Of a stretch of DNA of 64,000 nt, positions 34,418 to 43,466 are shown in pieces. A program made the translations under genes and the position numbers. Location of the stretch: positions 4,784,001 through 4,848,000 of the forward strand of contig NZ_LGTC01000001.1 in NCBI RefSeq assembly GCF_001262605.1. The letters run 5' to 3'. The notes beneath the pieces are model-generated. The model did no database searches. It saw nothing but the letters and a program-made list of their open reading frames with translations, and was not told the DNA's origin. Source of the DNA: Pseudobacteroides cellulosolvens ATCC 35603 = DSM 2933 (lineage in GTDB: Bacteria > Bacillota > Clostridia > Acetivibrionales > DSM-2933). The stretch's first letter is position 1, and every line of letters starts with the position of its first letter.

Positions 34418-35755
34418 TTAGTATGCTATACCATGTGCATACATTGCATCTGCAACTTTCAAGAATCCAGCGATATTAGCACCCATAACAAGGTTGTCTT
34501 CATCACCGTATTCTTTCGCTGCCGCACTTGCAGCTTTGTATATGTTAATCATTATATTCTTTAATTTAGCATCAACTTCTTCAAATGTCCATGAATATCT
34601 CATGCTATTCTGGCACATTTCAAGAGCTGAAGTAGCAACTCCACCTGCGTTTGCTGCTTTTGCAGGGCCATAGATAATTTTGTTTTTGAGGAAAACATCA
34701 ACTGCTTCTGGAGTTGATGGCATATTAGCACCTTCTCCAACTGCATAGCATCCGTTAGCAACAAGAGTCTTAGCAGAGTTCTCATCAATTTCATTCTGAG
34801 TAGCACTTGGAAGAGCGATGTCACACTTGATTGACCATATTCCTGCACAACCTTCAGTGTACTTCGCATTTGGATGGAATTTAACGTATTCGCTAATTCT
34901 CTTTCTTTCAACTTCTTTAAGTTTCTTAACTGTATCTAATTTGATTCCGTCTGGATCATAGATATAACCGTTTGAATCACTTAATGCAACAACCTTACCA
35001 CCTAATTGGTGAACTTTTTCAGTTGCATATATAGCAACGTTACCTGAACCTGATACAACAACTGTTGTTCCTTTGAATGATTTTCCCTTAGCTTTTAAAG
35101 CTTCATCCATGAAGTAGCAGAGTCCGTATCCAGTAGCTTCAGTTCTTGCCAAACTACCACCCCAAGTTAATCCCTTACCAGTTAAAACACCAGTAAAGTC
35201 GTTTCTTAAACGTTTGTATTGTCCATACATGAAACCGATTTCTCTTGCTCCTGTTCCGATATCTCCAGCAGGAACATCTGTATTTTCACCGATATGTCTT
35301 TGTAATTCTGTCATAAAACTCTGGCAAAAACGCATAACTTCTCCATCGGACTTACCTTTTGGATCAAAGTCACTTCCGCCTTTACCGCCGCCTATTGGCA
35401 AACCAGTCAATGAGTTTTTGAATATTTGCTCGAATCCGAGGAATTTAAGTATACTTGCATTAACTGAAGGATGAAGTCTCAAACCACCCTTGTATGGACC
35501 AATTGCACTGTTAAACTGAATTCTGAATCCTCTGTTTACATGTACCTTACCATTGTCGTCAACCCATGGCACTCTGAAGAAAATTTGTCTTTCAGGTTCA
35601 ACTATTCTGTCAAATATTCCAGCAGCAACCCATTCAGGTTTCTTTTCAGCTACAGGCTCTATTGACTCCAATACTTCCTTAACTGCCTGATGGAATTCAG
35701 GTTCATTTGGATTTCTTTTGATTACATTTTCCATTACACTTGCGAGTATTTTCAT
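34418..35755 (-). CDS. gdhA: NADP-specific glutamate dehydrogenase
   Basis: Catalyses reductive amination of 2-oxoglutarate with ammonia to glutamate. The 445-residue length is that of the hexameric small GDH. Visible motifs: FRIQFNSAIGPYKGGLRLHP (substrate lysine), the catalytic Lys in LPIGGGKGGSDFDPKGKS, DVPAGDIGTGAREIGFMYG, TGKGLTWGGSLARTEATGYG, and the nucleotide-binding GSGNVAIYATEKV followed by SDSNG. A Ser rather than acidic residue after the second strand fits NADP preference. ATG at 35755 follows GGGGGT. Single gene with its own terminator. Links nitrogen assimilation to the NADPH made by the NfnAB pair encoded 2.3 kb away, which is an inference from metabolism, not from linkage. Confidence 0.95.
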   Translation of the reverse strand: MKILASVMENVIKRNPNEPEFHQAVKEVLESIEPVAEKKPEWVAAGIFDRIVEPERQIFFRVPWVDDNGKVHVNRGFRIQFNSAIGPYKGGLRLHPSVNASILKFLGFEQIFKNSLTGLPIGGGKGGSDFDPKGKSDGEVMRFCQSFMTELQRHIGENTDVPAGDIGTGAREIGFMYGQYKRLRNDFTGVLTGKGLTWGGSLARTEATGYGLCYFMDEALKAKGKSFKGTTVVVSGSGNVAIYATEKVHQLGGKVVALSDSNGYIYDPDGIKLDTVKKLKEVERKRISEYVKFHPNAKYTEGCAGIWSIKCDIALPSATQNEIDENSAKTLVANGCYAVGEGANMPSTPEAVDVFLKNKIIYGPAKAANAGGVATSALEMCQNSMRYSWTFEEVDAKLKNIMINIYKAASAAAKEYGDEDNLVMGANIAGFLKVADAMYAHGIAY

Positions 35756-35968
35756 GATAAAAAACCCCCTACCGTTTTAATTTGTTATTATTATTTCAAA
35801 TGCTATAAACTATTAAATTACATAACGTAACCCTACATTATTATAACCATTACAAAAGCACAGTATTCTTAGAATAACAACTGCAATTGGCTATGGTAAT
35901 AAAAACTCTTATAGCATCCAATTTCAACATATGCATCATTGCACATCATACAGGCATACGCCATCGTC

Positions 35969-37576
35969 CAGGCTGTCCGAAAATTAAATTTTTAGATATT
36001 TTACAACATTATGCAATTTTAAATATAGAATAATGATTGGAATCTGGAAAGTTTGAAAAATAACACTTATTAAATTACCCTACATTCACCTAAATCATCT
36101 TAAATTGAAGCGACTATTTCCTTTGTTCCTTTGATGTTTATTAACCTTTTCATATTATAACAAAAGAAAGCTAGGCCTGTTTCGCCTGAAACAAGCTTTT
36201 TGCCACGAAGTAAGAAATATTCAAAATTCATAACTCTTTTTAGTGTTCCAAATGGATGTTCCACAATCATTTGTCTTTTTTTGTACTTAGCACCATTAGC
36301 ATTAAATCGTTCTATAGCATTTTCAACTATCTCTTCCTTTGGGTTGCGTTCAATGTGACGACCATATTTTGATGTTGTGCATTTATCCCGATATGGGCAA
36401 TTTTGGCACTCTTCATAATTATAATAAATTTTCATCTTTACATCTTCACTTTTTGAACGCATATATAATTTTTTCCCAGCCGGGCAAATGTACATGTCAT
36501 TATCCTTGTCATATATAAACTTTTCTTTTATATATCCAGAATCGATATTTGGTGTTACTACTTTTTGTTTTGGAACATATGGCACAATTCCGTTTTCTTC
36601 ACACTTTATAATATCTTCACTTTTAAAATATGCTTTATCTGCTAATACTTCTATACTGTCAACTCCCAATTTCTCCTTTGCATTTTTAGCTACATCATAT
36701 AACAACCCTTGATCAACTGCATCATTTCTCACTTCATAATCTATTATTAATTTGTTTTTCTCATCTACTGCTGTTTGTACATTGTAGCCAATTATTGTTC
36801 CTTTTGTATTACCAGTTTTCATTCTTTTTGCATCAGGATCAGTTAAGCTTATTCCTGAGGTATCGTTAAGCACTTCTTTAAGTTCATTGTAGAGCTCTTT
36901 CTTTTCTTCAAGGACTTTAATTCTATCGCTAATTTCTTTTGTTGCTTCTTTACAATCATTTTCTTCCAATGCTTTTAAATATTCCTTTAACTTTTCCTCT
37001 GTCAACTCTTCCATGAATTTAAGTTTCTTTAAAGTATAATATTTACTCTTGGCCGCATCTGCTCTTATTTTAGTCCCATCTATAGCAATTAATTCTTTTC
37101 CTATTAGGTTAAAATCATTACATATATTAATAAGGTTTTTAAATAGATTATCAAAACAGTCAATATGTTCTTTACGAAAATCAGATATTACTGAATGTTT
37201 TGGTTGTACTCCTTTCAATAACCATTTAACTTCCAAATTTATTTTTGCTTGTTTTTCTAGCTTTCTAGAACTTCTTATACCATTGAAATATCCATATACA
37301 TACAGTTTAATTAAATCCATTGGTGAATACATTGATCTTCCAGAATTCTCATTATTCCCTTCTTTAAATCCCAGATCTTTAATATCCATTGATTCAATTA
37401 ATGCATCAATTGCCCTAACTTCACTTTCTTCATCTATATGGTCTTCTAGGCTACTTAGCTCAACCTGTTTTCTACTAATGCCTTTTACATAATTCATAAT
37501 TTTATAAACCTCAAAATTATTATTTGTTATATTATATCATATATGTTAATATAATGCATGATTTTCGGACAGCCTG
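35969..37576 (-). mobile_element. IS1182-family insertion sequence, copy A
   Basis: A 1608-bp element bounded by 16-bp perfect inverted repeats, CAGGCTGTCCGAAAAT at 35969-35984 and its complement at 37561-37576. It holds one transposase gene. TCGT occurs near both outer ends (35964-35967 and 37577-37580), a possible 4-bp target duplication offset by one base. The right end abuts a hairpin at 37580-37609, in line with the habit of this family to insert near palindromes. The element appears intact. Confidence 0.85.
36100..37497 (-). CDS. IS1182-family DDE transposase, copy A
   Basis: The 465-residue protein has an N-terminal DUF772-type domain (MYSPMDLIKLYVYGYFNGIRSS, VSDFRKEH-type motif at ISDFRKEHID) and a DDE catalytic domain (ELIAIDGTKIRADAAK; VLADKAYF; a cysteine pair region ICPAGKKLY...CQNCPYRDKC; and the C-terminal IVEHPFGTLKRVMNF with the catalytic Glu region). 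Frame is complete, so the element may be active. Coding is AT-rich like the surroundings. Confidence 0.93.
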   Translation of the reverse strand: MNYVKGISRKQVELSSLEDHIDEESEVRAIDALIESMDIKDLGFKEGNNENSGRSMYSPMDLIKLYVYGYFNGIRSSRKLEKQAKINLEVKWLLKGVQPKHSVISDFRKEHIDCFDNLFKNLINICNDFNLIGKELIAIDGTKIRADAAKSKYYTLKKLKFMEELTEEKLKEYLKALEENDCKEATKEISDRIKVLEEKKELYNELKEVLNDTSGISLTDPDAKRMKTGNTKGTIIGYNVQTAVDEKNKLIIDYEVRNDAVDQGLLYDVAKNAKEKLGVDSIEVLADKAYFKSEDIIKCEENGIVPYVPKQKVVTPNIDSGYIKEKFIYDKDNDMYICPAGKKLYMRSKSEDVKMKIYYNYEECQNCPYRDKCTTSKYGRHIERNPKEEIVENAIERFNANGAKYKKRQMIVEHPFGTLKRVMNFEYFLLRGKKLVSGETGLAFFCYNMKRLINIKGTKEIVASI

Positions 37577-37579
37577 TCG

Positions 37580-37609
37580 TATACCCCCAAAAATAAACGT
37601 TTGGGGATA
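37580..37609. terminator. Hairpin abutting the right end of IS copy A
   Basis: TAT-A-CCCC-AAA-type left arm (from 37580) pairs with TTTGGGGATA (37600-37609) around AATAAACG. It is followed by AT-rich DNA. It may be the old terminator of a gene on either side and the target that attracted the IS. Confidence 0.5.
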
Positions 37610-37920
37610 ATTGAGAGATATGATAAATCAACATTAACGATTATATCAAATGCATTTTCGTAATGCAAGTACTTATTTAAAAAATTTCATTTATTTTTAC
37701 AACTTAGTTTATGTTTTTTTTGGGGAATTAATACACATTTCTCTGATATTCAATGTTTTGGACCACCTATATACTTATAACGCCACTTATGCTAAAACCG
37801 AAAGTATTGAATATTTTTTACCTCCGACTTTCATTTTCTTTTGCAATAATGCCTTTCTTTCTATATAATTCTCCCTTTCATTTTATATGATTATATTGTA
37901 TAATGATTGTTATTCAAGGG

Positions 37921-37964
37921 TAATTATTTATACTCGTATAATATTGCATTTGAATAAATAATTA
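37921..37964. repeat. 11-bp inverted repeat upstream of nfnA
   Basis: TAATTATTTAT (37921-37931) is repeated as its complement ATAAATAATTA at 37954-37964 with a 22-bp spacer that contains TATAAT-like sequence. It could be a regulator site around a promoter or an AT-rich coincidence. Confidence 0.35.
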
Positions 37965-38065
37965 TGAATTAAGACATTTCTAAACAACACTTAGTCATGA
38001 TAAAAAAATAACTTACGCTATAAATTGGACTTTTCATATTTGTAATTGAGGGGGGGAACATTAAT

Positions 38066-38911
38066 ATGTATAAAATCGTAAAGAAAGAAACATTAAGCCC
38101 TGCTGTTAAGCTTATGAAAATAAACGCTCCCTATGTAGCACGTAAAGCTGAGCCTGGACAGTTCATCATTCTACGGGTAGATGAATTTGGTGAACGTTGT
38201 CCTCTCACCATCGCAGATTATGATAGGGAAGAAGGTACTGTCACTATTATTTTCCAGGAAGTTGGTCAAACAACCAAATCACTGGGTATGCTTGAAGAAG
38301 GTCAGGATATTCTTGACTTTGTTGGCCCTTTAGGAGTTGCATCACATTTTGAAGGTATTAAAAAGGCTGCTGTAATAGGCGGTGGGCTTGGTACCGCTAT
38401 AGCATATCCACAAGCTAAAAAGCTTCACGAAATGGGTGCAGAAGTCCATTCAATAGTTGGATTCAGGAACAAGGATTTAATTATTCTTGAATCCGAAATG
38501 TCCAAAGCAAGCAGCAAACTTATCATCACTACTGATGATGGCTCCAACGGAACAAAGGGATTTGTAACCGATGAACTTAAGAAGCTGATCGAAGAAGGAA
38601 ACACATATGATTTAGTAATTGCCATAGGTCCACTAATAATGATGAAAGCGGTTAGCAATCTTACCAGACCATACGGTATAAAAACCGTAGTAAGCATGAA
38701 CCCTGTTATGATAGATGGCACCGGGATGTGCGGCGGATGTCGTGTTACCGTTGGCGGAAAAACCAAGTTTGCCTGCGTGGATGGACCTGACTTTGACGGC
38801 CATGAAGTTGATTTTGACGAAGCCATGAGAAGGCAGTTAATGTATAAGAACCACGAGAGACAATCACTTGAAGACCACAAATGCAACCTTGGAGGTGAGA
38901 CTAATGCCTAA
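38066..38911 (+). CDS. nfnA: NfnA, FAD/[2Fe-2S] subunit of ferredoxin:NADP+ transhydrogenase
   Basis: NfnAB couples NADH and reduced ferredoxin oxidation to NADP+ reduction by flavin-based electron bifurcation. The 281-residue small subunit resembles ferredoxin-NADP reductase/PyrK: FAD-binding AEPGQFIILRVDEFGERCPLTIADYD, NAD(H)-binding AAVIGGGLGTAIAYPQ, and a C-terminal [2Fe-2S] site with Cys in GTGMCGGCRVTVGG and KFACVDGPDFDGHEVDFDE. ATG at 38066 follows GAGGGGGG. The last eight bases overlap nfnB, so the two subunits are translationally coupled. Confidence 0.92.
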   Translation: MYKIVKKETLSPAVKLMKINAPYVARKAEPGQFIILRVDEFGERCPLTIADYDREEGTVTIIFQEVGQTTKSLGMLEEGQDILDFVGPLGVASHFEGIKKAAVIGGGLGTAIAYPQAKKLHEMGAEVHSIVGFRNKDLIILESEMSKASSKLIITTDDGSNGTKGFVTDELKKLIEEGNTYDLVIAIGPLIMMKAVSNLTRPYGIKTVVSMNPVMIDGTGMCGGCRVTVGGKTKFACVDGPDFDGHEVDFDEAMRRQLMYKNHERQSLEDHKCNLGGETNA

Positions 38912-40295
38912 CATGTCACCTGATAAAGTTAAAATGCCTGAGCAAGAGCCTGATGTAAGAAACAAAAATTTTCTCGAGGTAGCTCTTGGCTATACACCTG
39001 AAATGGCACAGGAAGAAGCAAAAAGATGCCTTCAGTGTAAAAACAAGCCTTGCGTAGCAGGATGCCCGGTTAATGTAAAAATACCTGAGTTCATTCAGCA
39101 TGTTGCAAATGGTGAGTTTGAAAAAGCTTATGAAAAGATAACGGAAACAAACAGCCTTCCTGCCATATGCGGACGGGTATGCCCCCAGGAGTCTCAGTGC
39201 GAAAAATTATGTGTAAGGGGTATAAAAGGCGAACCTGTTGCTATTGGCCGGTTGGAAAGGTTTGTTGCCGACTGGTTTATGCAAAACAGCAAGCCACAGG
39301 CTAAGAGCATTCAGAAGAACGGCACTAAAGTGGCTGTAATAGGTTCCGGTCCTGCAGGGCTCACATGTGCTGGAGATCTTGTGAACCTGGGTTATGACGT
39401 AACCATTTTCGAAGCGTTCCACACACCGGGCGGAGTTCTTATGTATGGTATACCGGAGTTCAGACTGCCAAAAGCTTTAGTTCAAAAGGAGATAGATAGC
39501 TTAAAGCAGCTTGGAGTTGAAATCAAGACAAACATGGTAATAGGTAAGGTCCTTTCTCTTGATGAACTGAAAGATGAAGGCTATAAAGCCATGTTTATCG
39601 GCACAGGTGCAGGATTGCCCAATTTTATGGGTATACCCGGCGAGAATCTCAACGGTGTTTATTCATCAAATGAGTTTCTAACCAGAATCAACCTTATGAA
39701 GGCGTATCTGTTTCCACAATATGGTACTCCGGTTAAGGTTGGTAAGAATGTAGCCGTTGTCGGCGGCGGTAATGTTGCTATGGATGCCGCAAGGAGTGCA
39801 AAAAGGCTTGGTGCGGAAAATGTATATATTGTCTACAGGCGTTCAGAAAAAGAACTGCCTGCACGACTGGAAGAAATTCACCATGCAAAGGAAGAAGGAA
39901 TTATCTTCAAACTTTTAACCAACCCTACAAAAATCATTGGTACTGATGAAGGCTGGGTTAAAGGTATTGAATGTGTTGAAATGGAGCTGGGCGAGCCGGA
40001 TAGTTCAGGCAGAAGGCGTCCTGTGGTAAAGAAAAATTCCGAACACATCATCGATGTGGATACTGTCATCATTGCAATCGGGCAAAGTCCAAACCCGCTC
40101 ATCAAGTCGACTACAAAAGGTCTTGACACCCATGACTGGGGAGGCATTATCGTTGAGGAAGCTACTGGTGCAACCAGCAAGGAGGGTGTATATGCCGGCG
40201 GCGATGCTGTTACAGGTGCAGCAACAGTAATTCTTGCAATGGGAGCTGGAAAAACTGCTGCAAAAGCAATTGATGAGTATTTAAGGAATGATTAA
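38904..40295 (+). CDS. nfnB: NfnB, glutamate-synthase-like FAD/[4Fe-4S] subunit of the transhydrogenase
   Basis: The 463-residue large subunit is homologous to the GltD subunit of glutamate synthase. The N-terminus carries the two [4Fe-4S] clusters (RCLQCKNKPCVAGCPVNVKIP; ICGRVCPQESQCEKLCVRG), then the FAD GxGxxG in VAVIGSGPAGLTCAGDL, NADPH site VAVVGGGNVAMDAARSAKRLG, and the closing YAGGDAVTGAATVILAMGAGK. Without a large GltB subunit nearby and coupled to nfnA, NfnB is the better call than GltD. Start ATG 38904 has GGAGGTGA; an in-frame upstream start at 38868 lies inside nfnA. The last 14 bases of the gene belong to a 25-bp repeat found again at 42604. Confidence 0.92.
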   Translation: MPNMSPDKVKMPEQEPDVRNKNFLEVALGYTPEMAQEEAKRCLQCKNKPCVAGCPVNVKIPEFIQHVANGEFEKAYEKITETNSLPAICGRVCPQESQCEKLCVRGIKGEPVAIGRLERFVADWFMQNSKPQAKSIQKNGTKVAVIGSGPAGLTCAGDLVNLGYDVTIFEAFHTPGGVLMYGIPEFRLPKALVQKEIDSLKQLGVEIKTNMVIGKVLSLDELKDEGYKAMFIGTGAGLPNFMGIPGENLNGVYSSNEFLTRINLMKAYLFPQYGTPVKVGKNVAVVGGGNVAMDAARSAKRLGAENVYIVYRRSEKELPARLEEIHHAKEEGIIFKLLTNPTKIIGTDEGWVKGIECVEMELGEPDSSGRRRPVVKKNSEHIIDVDTVIIAIGQSPNPLIKSTTKGLDTHDWGGIIVEEATGATSKEGVYAGGDAVTGAATVILAMGAGKTAAKAIDEYLRND

Positions 40296-40306
40296 AATAT
40301 TTCTTC
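40282..40306 (+). repeat. 25-bp direct repeat, left copy (end of nfnB)
   Basis: TAAGGAATGATTAAAATATT followed by TCTTC; identical to 42604-42628. This copy contains the last codons and stop of nfnB. Similarity continues weakly for another 20 bp, indicating a duplicated 3' region. Confidence 0.85.
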
Positions 40307-40338
40307 CGAAATGGTGTCGTTAATTTCATAAACATTTT

Positions 40339-42233
40339 AAAATGGGGCTGTTGCACTAAGAAATTAGTGTAGGAGCCCTTTTTACTTGCAAAAAACAATT
40401 GCCAGACTATTCAAAGTCCGGCAAAAGGTGTAAAATATTTTTATGCTAGTAAAAAATTTAACACATAAAGATTATACTACGCACGGTGGTTTCTATCAAT
40501 TAAAATTGCCGTTAAATGTTGAATGTATGATTCCGAATGATGATTCTGTAAGGTTGCTGGGTCAAATTGTAGAGGAGATGAATTTATCAGAATTATATAA
40601 GACTTATTCCCGTTTAAGGAAAAAACAAGCAACCCCAACACAGATGCTGAAGATCATGCTATATGCTTATATGAATAGTAATTATTCTACAAGGAAAATC
40701 GAAAGAGCCTGCAAGCGGGACATTAATTATATGTACCTTCTTGAAGGCTCGCCTGCTCCGGATTATACAACAATTGCAAGATTCAGAAGTATTCATTTTG
40801 CACCTGTTTCAGAAAATCTTTTGGCACAGTTTACGCAGATGCTTGCTGAAAACAAAGAAATTTCAATGAAAAATCTATTTATTGATGGGACAAAGCTTGA
40901 AGCTGCATCAAATAAATATACTTTTGTCTGGAAAGGTTCTGTCACTAAGAATCAGAAAAAACTGATGGATAAGCTCCCAACTTTTTTAAAACAAACAGAA
41001 GAGAATTTTGGATTTAAGATTTTATATGGTGAAGAAATCAAGATGCACCATTTGAAAAAGCTCAGACGTAAACTTTGCAAAATAAAAAACGATGAAGATA
41101 TTCAATTTGTCTCTGGTATAGGAAAAAGAAAATCTCCTCTCCAAAAAATATTTGAACAGCTGGATGAATACATATCAAGGCTCAAGAAATATAATAAGCA
41201 TCTGCATCTTATGGGGGATAGAAATAGCTATTCAAAGACAGACCCTGATGCAACCTTCATGAGGATGAAAGAAGATGCTATGAAGAATGGGCAACTAAAA
41301 CCCGGCTACAACATTCAGTTTGGGGTAGATGCTGAATATATAGTATGGATTAGTGCTGGACCACAGCCTACAGATACAACCACGCTAATACCATTTTTAG
41401 ACAGCATAAAGAGTCGTTTGAAGTATACTTACAGAAATATAGTTGCAGACTCAGGCTATGAAAGTGAGGAAAACTACGTCTATCTCGATGAGAACGGTCA
41501 GCTTGCTTTTATCAAACCTTCCAATTATGAAATTAGTAAGACACGGAAATATAAAACTGATATCAGTAGGAAGGAAAATATGAGCTATGACAAAGAAAAC
41601 GACTTTTATATATGTAGCAGCGGTAAAAAGCTTGTAGCCACAGGGATTAAATTCAGCAAAAGCAAGACTGGCTATAGAAGTGAGAAAACCTGTTATACAT
41701 GTGAAGATTGCACTCAATGCCCTATTAAATCAAAATGCATTAAGGGAAACAGCAAAAAGCCATTGGAAGAACGAACCAAGCATCTTGAAGTTTCAAAACT
41801 ATTTCAGCAAAAACGTGAGGCAGCGATAACCAGAATCCTTAGTGATGAGGGAAAAGAGCTCAGAATGAACCGAAGTATTCAGTCTGAAGGTGCTTTTGGA
41901 GAAATAAAACAAGATATGGGATTCAGACGTTTTTTGTGTAAAGGGAAAAAGAATATCTTGGCAGAATGTATTCTTCTTGGCTTAGCTCATAATGTAAACA
42001 AACTGCACAACAAAATTCAGTCAGAACGATGTTCTACTTATTTACATCCATTAAAAACAGCTTAGATAAAAATGTTTATAATAAAGAGCATAAATCAGTA
42101 AGCTTTATTTGCTATACTCTTTTTTCAAAAGAAAGAAAAAGAATATAATATTTTGGTTAAAATATTTCACTATCATTATAGAAATGGGGCGTTGTACTAC
42201 GATTATAAATCGTAATTGCAACAGCCCCATTTT
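40339..42233 (+). mobile_element. IS1182-family insertion sequence, copy B (different subgroup)
   Basis: A 1895-bp element with 17-bp perfect inverted repeats, AAAATGGGGCTGTTGCA at 40339-40355 and its complement at 42217-42233. It holds one transposase gene on the plus strand. Both ends fold into terminator-like hairpins: GGGCT...CACTAA with TTAGTG...AGCCC followed by TTTTT on the left, and ATGGGGC...ACGATT with AATCGT...GCCCCAT on the right, where the right terminal repeat is one arm. These would insulate the transposase from outside transcription. Target duplication is unclear because of AT-rich flanks. Confidence 0.85.
40443..42065 (+). CDS. IS1182-family DDE transposase, copy B
   Basis: The 540-residue protein has an N-terminal DUF772-type domain (MLKIMLYAYMNSNYSTRKIE; YTTIARFRSIH), a DDE domain with NLFIDGTKLEAASNKYTF, DPDATFMRMKED, GYNIQFGVD, VADSGYESEENY, a cysteine cluster (CYTCEDCTQCPIKSKC) and SEGAFGEIKQDMGFRRF for the catalytic Glu region. 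It is unrelated at close range to copy A and has different terminal repeats. The frame is complete. Confidence 0.92.
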   Translation: MLVKNLTHKDYTTHGGFYQLKLPLNVECMIPNDDSVRLLGQIVEEMNLSELYKTYSRLRKKQATPTQMLKIMLYAYMNSNYSTRKIERACKRDINYMYLLEGSPAPDYTTIARFRSIHFAPVSENLLAQFTQMLAENKEISMKNLFIDGTKLEAASNKYTFVWKGSVTKNQKKLMDKLPTFLKQTEENFGFKILYGEEIKMHHLKKLRRKLCKIKNDEDIQFVSGIGKRKSPLQKIFEQLDEYISRLKKYNKHLHLMGDRNSYSKTDPDATFMRMKEDAMKNGQLKPGYNIQFGVDAEYIVWISAGPQPTDTTTLIPFLDSIKSRLKYTYRNIVADSGYESEENYVYLDENGQLAFIKPSNYEISKTRKYKTDISRKENMSYDKENDFYICSSGKKLVATGIKFSKSKTGYRSEKTCYTCEDCTQCPIKSKCIKGNSKKPLEERTKHLEVSKLFQQKREAAITRILSDEGKELRMNRSIQSEGAFGEIKQDMGFRRFLCKGKKNILAECILLGLAHNVNKLHNKIQSERCSTYLHPLKTA

Positions 42234-42264
42234 TTCTTAAATATTACTATTACATGCATACTTA

Positions 42265-42486
42265 CTAACCGATTATTTCACAAATAGCTTCATACAACTC
42301 ATCCGCCGAGTCTGCCTGGACCAATTCATCATCCACCAGTGCAAAAGGCCCTTCAGCACAATCACCGCAGTAACCCAAACATGATTCAACTATAACCTTT
42401 GCATTTTCATTGTTCTCCTGCAATTTACTTATAACTTCCTCCACACCATGCACAAAATTGTTCTCACAAAATTTAATTTCTACCAT
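42265..42486 (-). CDS. DUF1450 small protein (YuzB-like)
   Basis: The 73-residue product fits DUF1450: VEIKFCENNFVHG at the N-terminus, a helix, and VESCLGYCGDCAEGPFALVDDELV with three closely spaced Cys resembling a thioredoxin-like [2Fe-2S] ferredoxin site. With the N-terminal Cys there are four potential ligands. Function is not established for the family. ATG at 42486 follows GGAGTG. It is enclosed, together with IS copy B, by the 25-bp direct repeats. Confidence 0.88.
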   Translation of the reverse strand: MVEIKFCENNFVHGVEEVISKLQENNENAKVIVESCLGYCGDCAEGPFALVDDELVQADSADELYEAICEIIG

Positions 42487-42603
42487 TATACTTCACACTC
42501 CTTTAATTTTTATAGCTCAATTGATTCTAATACTAAAATGTATTGGATTTACTAGGATATTATTACCCAACAAAATGCATTCTATGAAATAAGCAGCACT
42601 AAC

Positions 42604-42628
42604 TAAGGAATGATTAAAATATTTCTTC
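42604..42628 (+). repeat. 25-bp direct repeat, right copy
   Basis: Identical to 40282-40306, the 3' end of nfnB, but here not in a gene. The two copies enclose IS copy B and the DUF1450 gene. Confidence 0.85.
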
Positions 42629-42736
42629 AGATTTATGGCAGTAGTTATTTCTTAGCCATTACTAACGTTACTAAATGAACATCTCCTTTACATAAAACAT
42701 ATAATAAATTATTCAATTATGAAAGGAATGATTATT

Positions 42737-43327
42737 ATGTATAATAATATGCATCAAGGACATCCCTGCCCTTATTGCGTTAACGCACCAATGAATAACT
42801 TATATAATATGTATCCCTGTACTTACTTATTTAACATGCCAGCATATAATCCATATTTTGAAAATCAGTTTTCAAACCAGTATCCTACCTTTACCAGTAA
42901 AACAAAAAACGATGTTTTTATTGAGTTAAAGGATTATGGACCGGAACCATTTGTAGTTGATATTGAAAAAGCTACAATTCAAAATAACAATTTTCGTACT
43001 GCTTTATGGACAGGAAAATATCTACAGCTTACTTTGATGAGCATTAAGGTAGGAGAAGATATTGGTTTGGAAATCCATCCGGATCTTGATCAATTTATAC
43101 GTATTGAAGAAGGTCAAGGACTGGTAAAAATGGGAGATAGCAAGGATAATCTGGATTTTCAGGCAAATGTTCAAGATGATTTCTCATTTATCATACCTGC
43201 CGGTAAATGGCACAATCTAATCAATACAGGCAATACACCGCTTAAATTATATTCAATCTATGCACCGCCTCAGCATCCCCATGGTACAGTACATGTAACT
43301 AAGGAAGATGCACAAGCTGCAGAATAG
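42737..43327 (+). CDS. Cupin-domain protein with a Tyr/Asn/Pro-rich N-terminal extension
   Basis: The 196-residue product has an N-terminal 60 residues rich in Asn, Tyr, Met and Pro (MYNNMHQGHPCPYCVNAPMN) and a cupin domain. Cupin motif 1 is GEDIGLEIHPDLDQFIRIEEGQG, motif 2 is IPAGKWHNLINTG, giving the metal-binding His/Glu/His set. The end APPQHPHGTVH is typical of cupins annotated as mannose-6-phosphate-isomerase-like in Clostridia. The low-complexity leader resembles spore-coat adaptor regions, which is conjecture. The ATG at 42737 is nine bases from AAAGGA; an in-frame ATG at 42719 lacks a site. Confidence 0.85.
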   Translation: MYNNMHQGHPCPYCVNAPMNNLYNMYPCTYLFNMPAYNPYFENQFSNQYPTFTSKTKNDVFIELKDYGPEPFVVDIEKATIQNNNFRTALWTGKYLQLTLMSIKVGEDIGLEIHPDLDQFIRIEEGQGLVKMGDSKDNLDFQANVQDDFSFIIPAGKWHNLINTGNTPLKLYSIYAPPQHPHGTVHVTKEDAQAAE

Positions 43328-43466
43328 TAGTTTCATTACTCCATCGTAATTTCATCTTTTATAAAAGAAACTTTTTTAGTATAATGGACATAGTGGTATC
43401 TTTAATTAGGTATAGTCCAGTTACCAACTATTATAAATGATGATTGAGACGAGAGGAGACTTCAAA

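Larger units (their letters stand above)
37577..38065. other. Gene-free 489-bp region between IS copy A and nfnA
   Basis: No convincing gene is seen; a 72-codon frame at 37650-37868 has no ribosome binding site and a composition of low-complexity AT-rich DNA. The region holds a perfect-stem hairpin (37580-37609) beside the IS end and an 11-bp inverted repeat (37921-37964) about 100 bp upstream of nfnA. The nfnAB promoter must lie in the right part. Confidence 0.6.

Noticed and set aside
37650..37868. 72-codon plus-strand frame upstream of nfnA
   Set aside because: No ribosome binding site, AT-rich low-complexity translation without recognisable features.
43328..43466. T-box or attenuator upstream of trpB
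   Set aside because: No T-box sequence, specifier hairpin or terminator/antiterminator pair could be found in the short leader.
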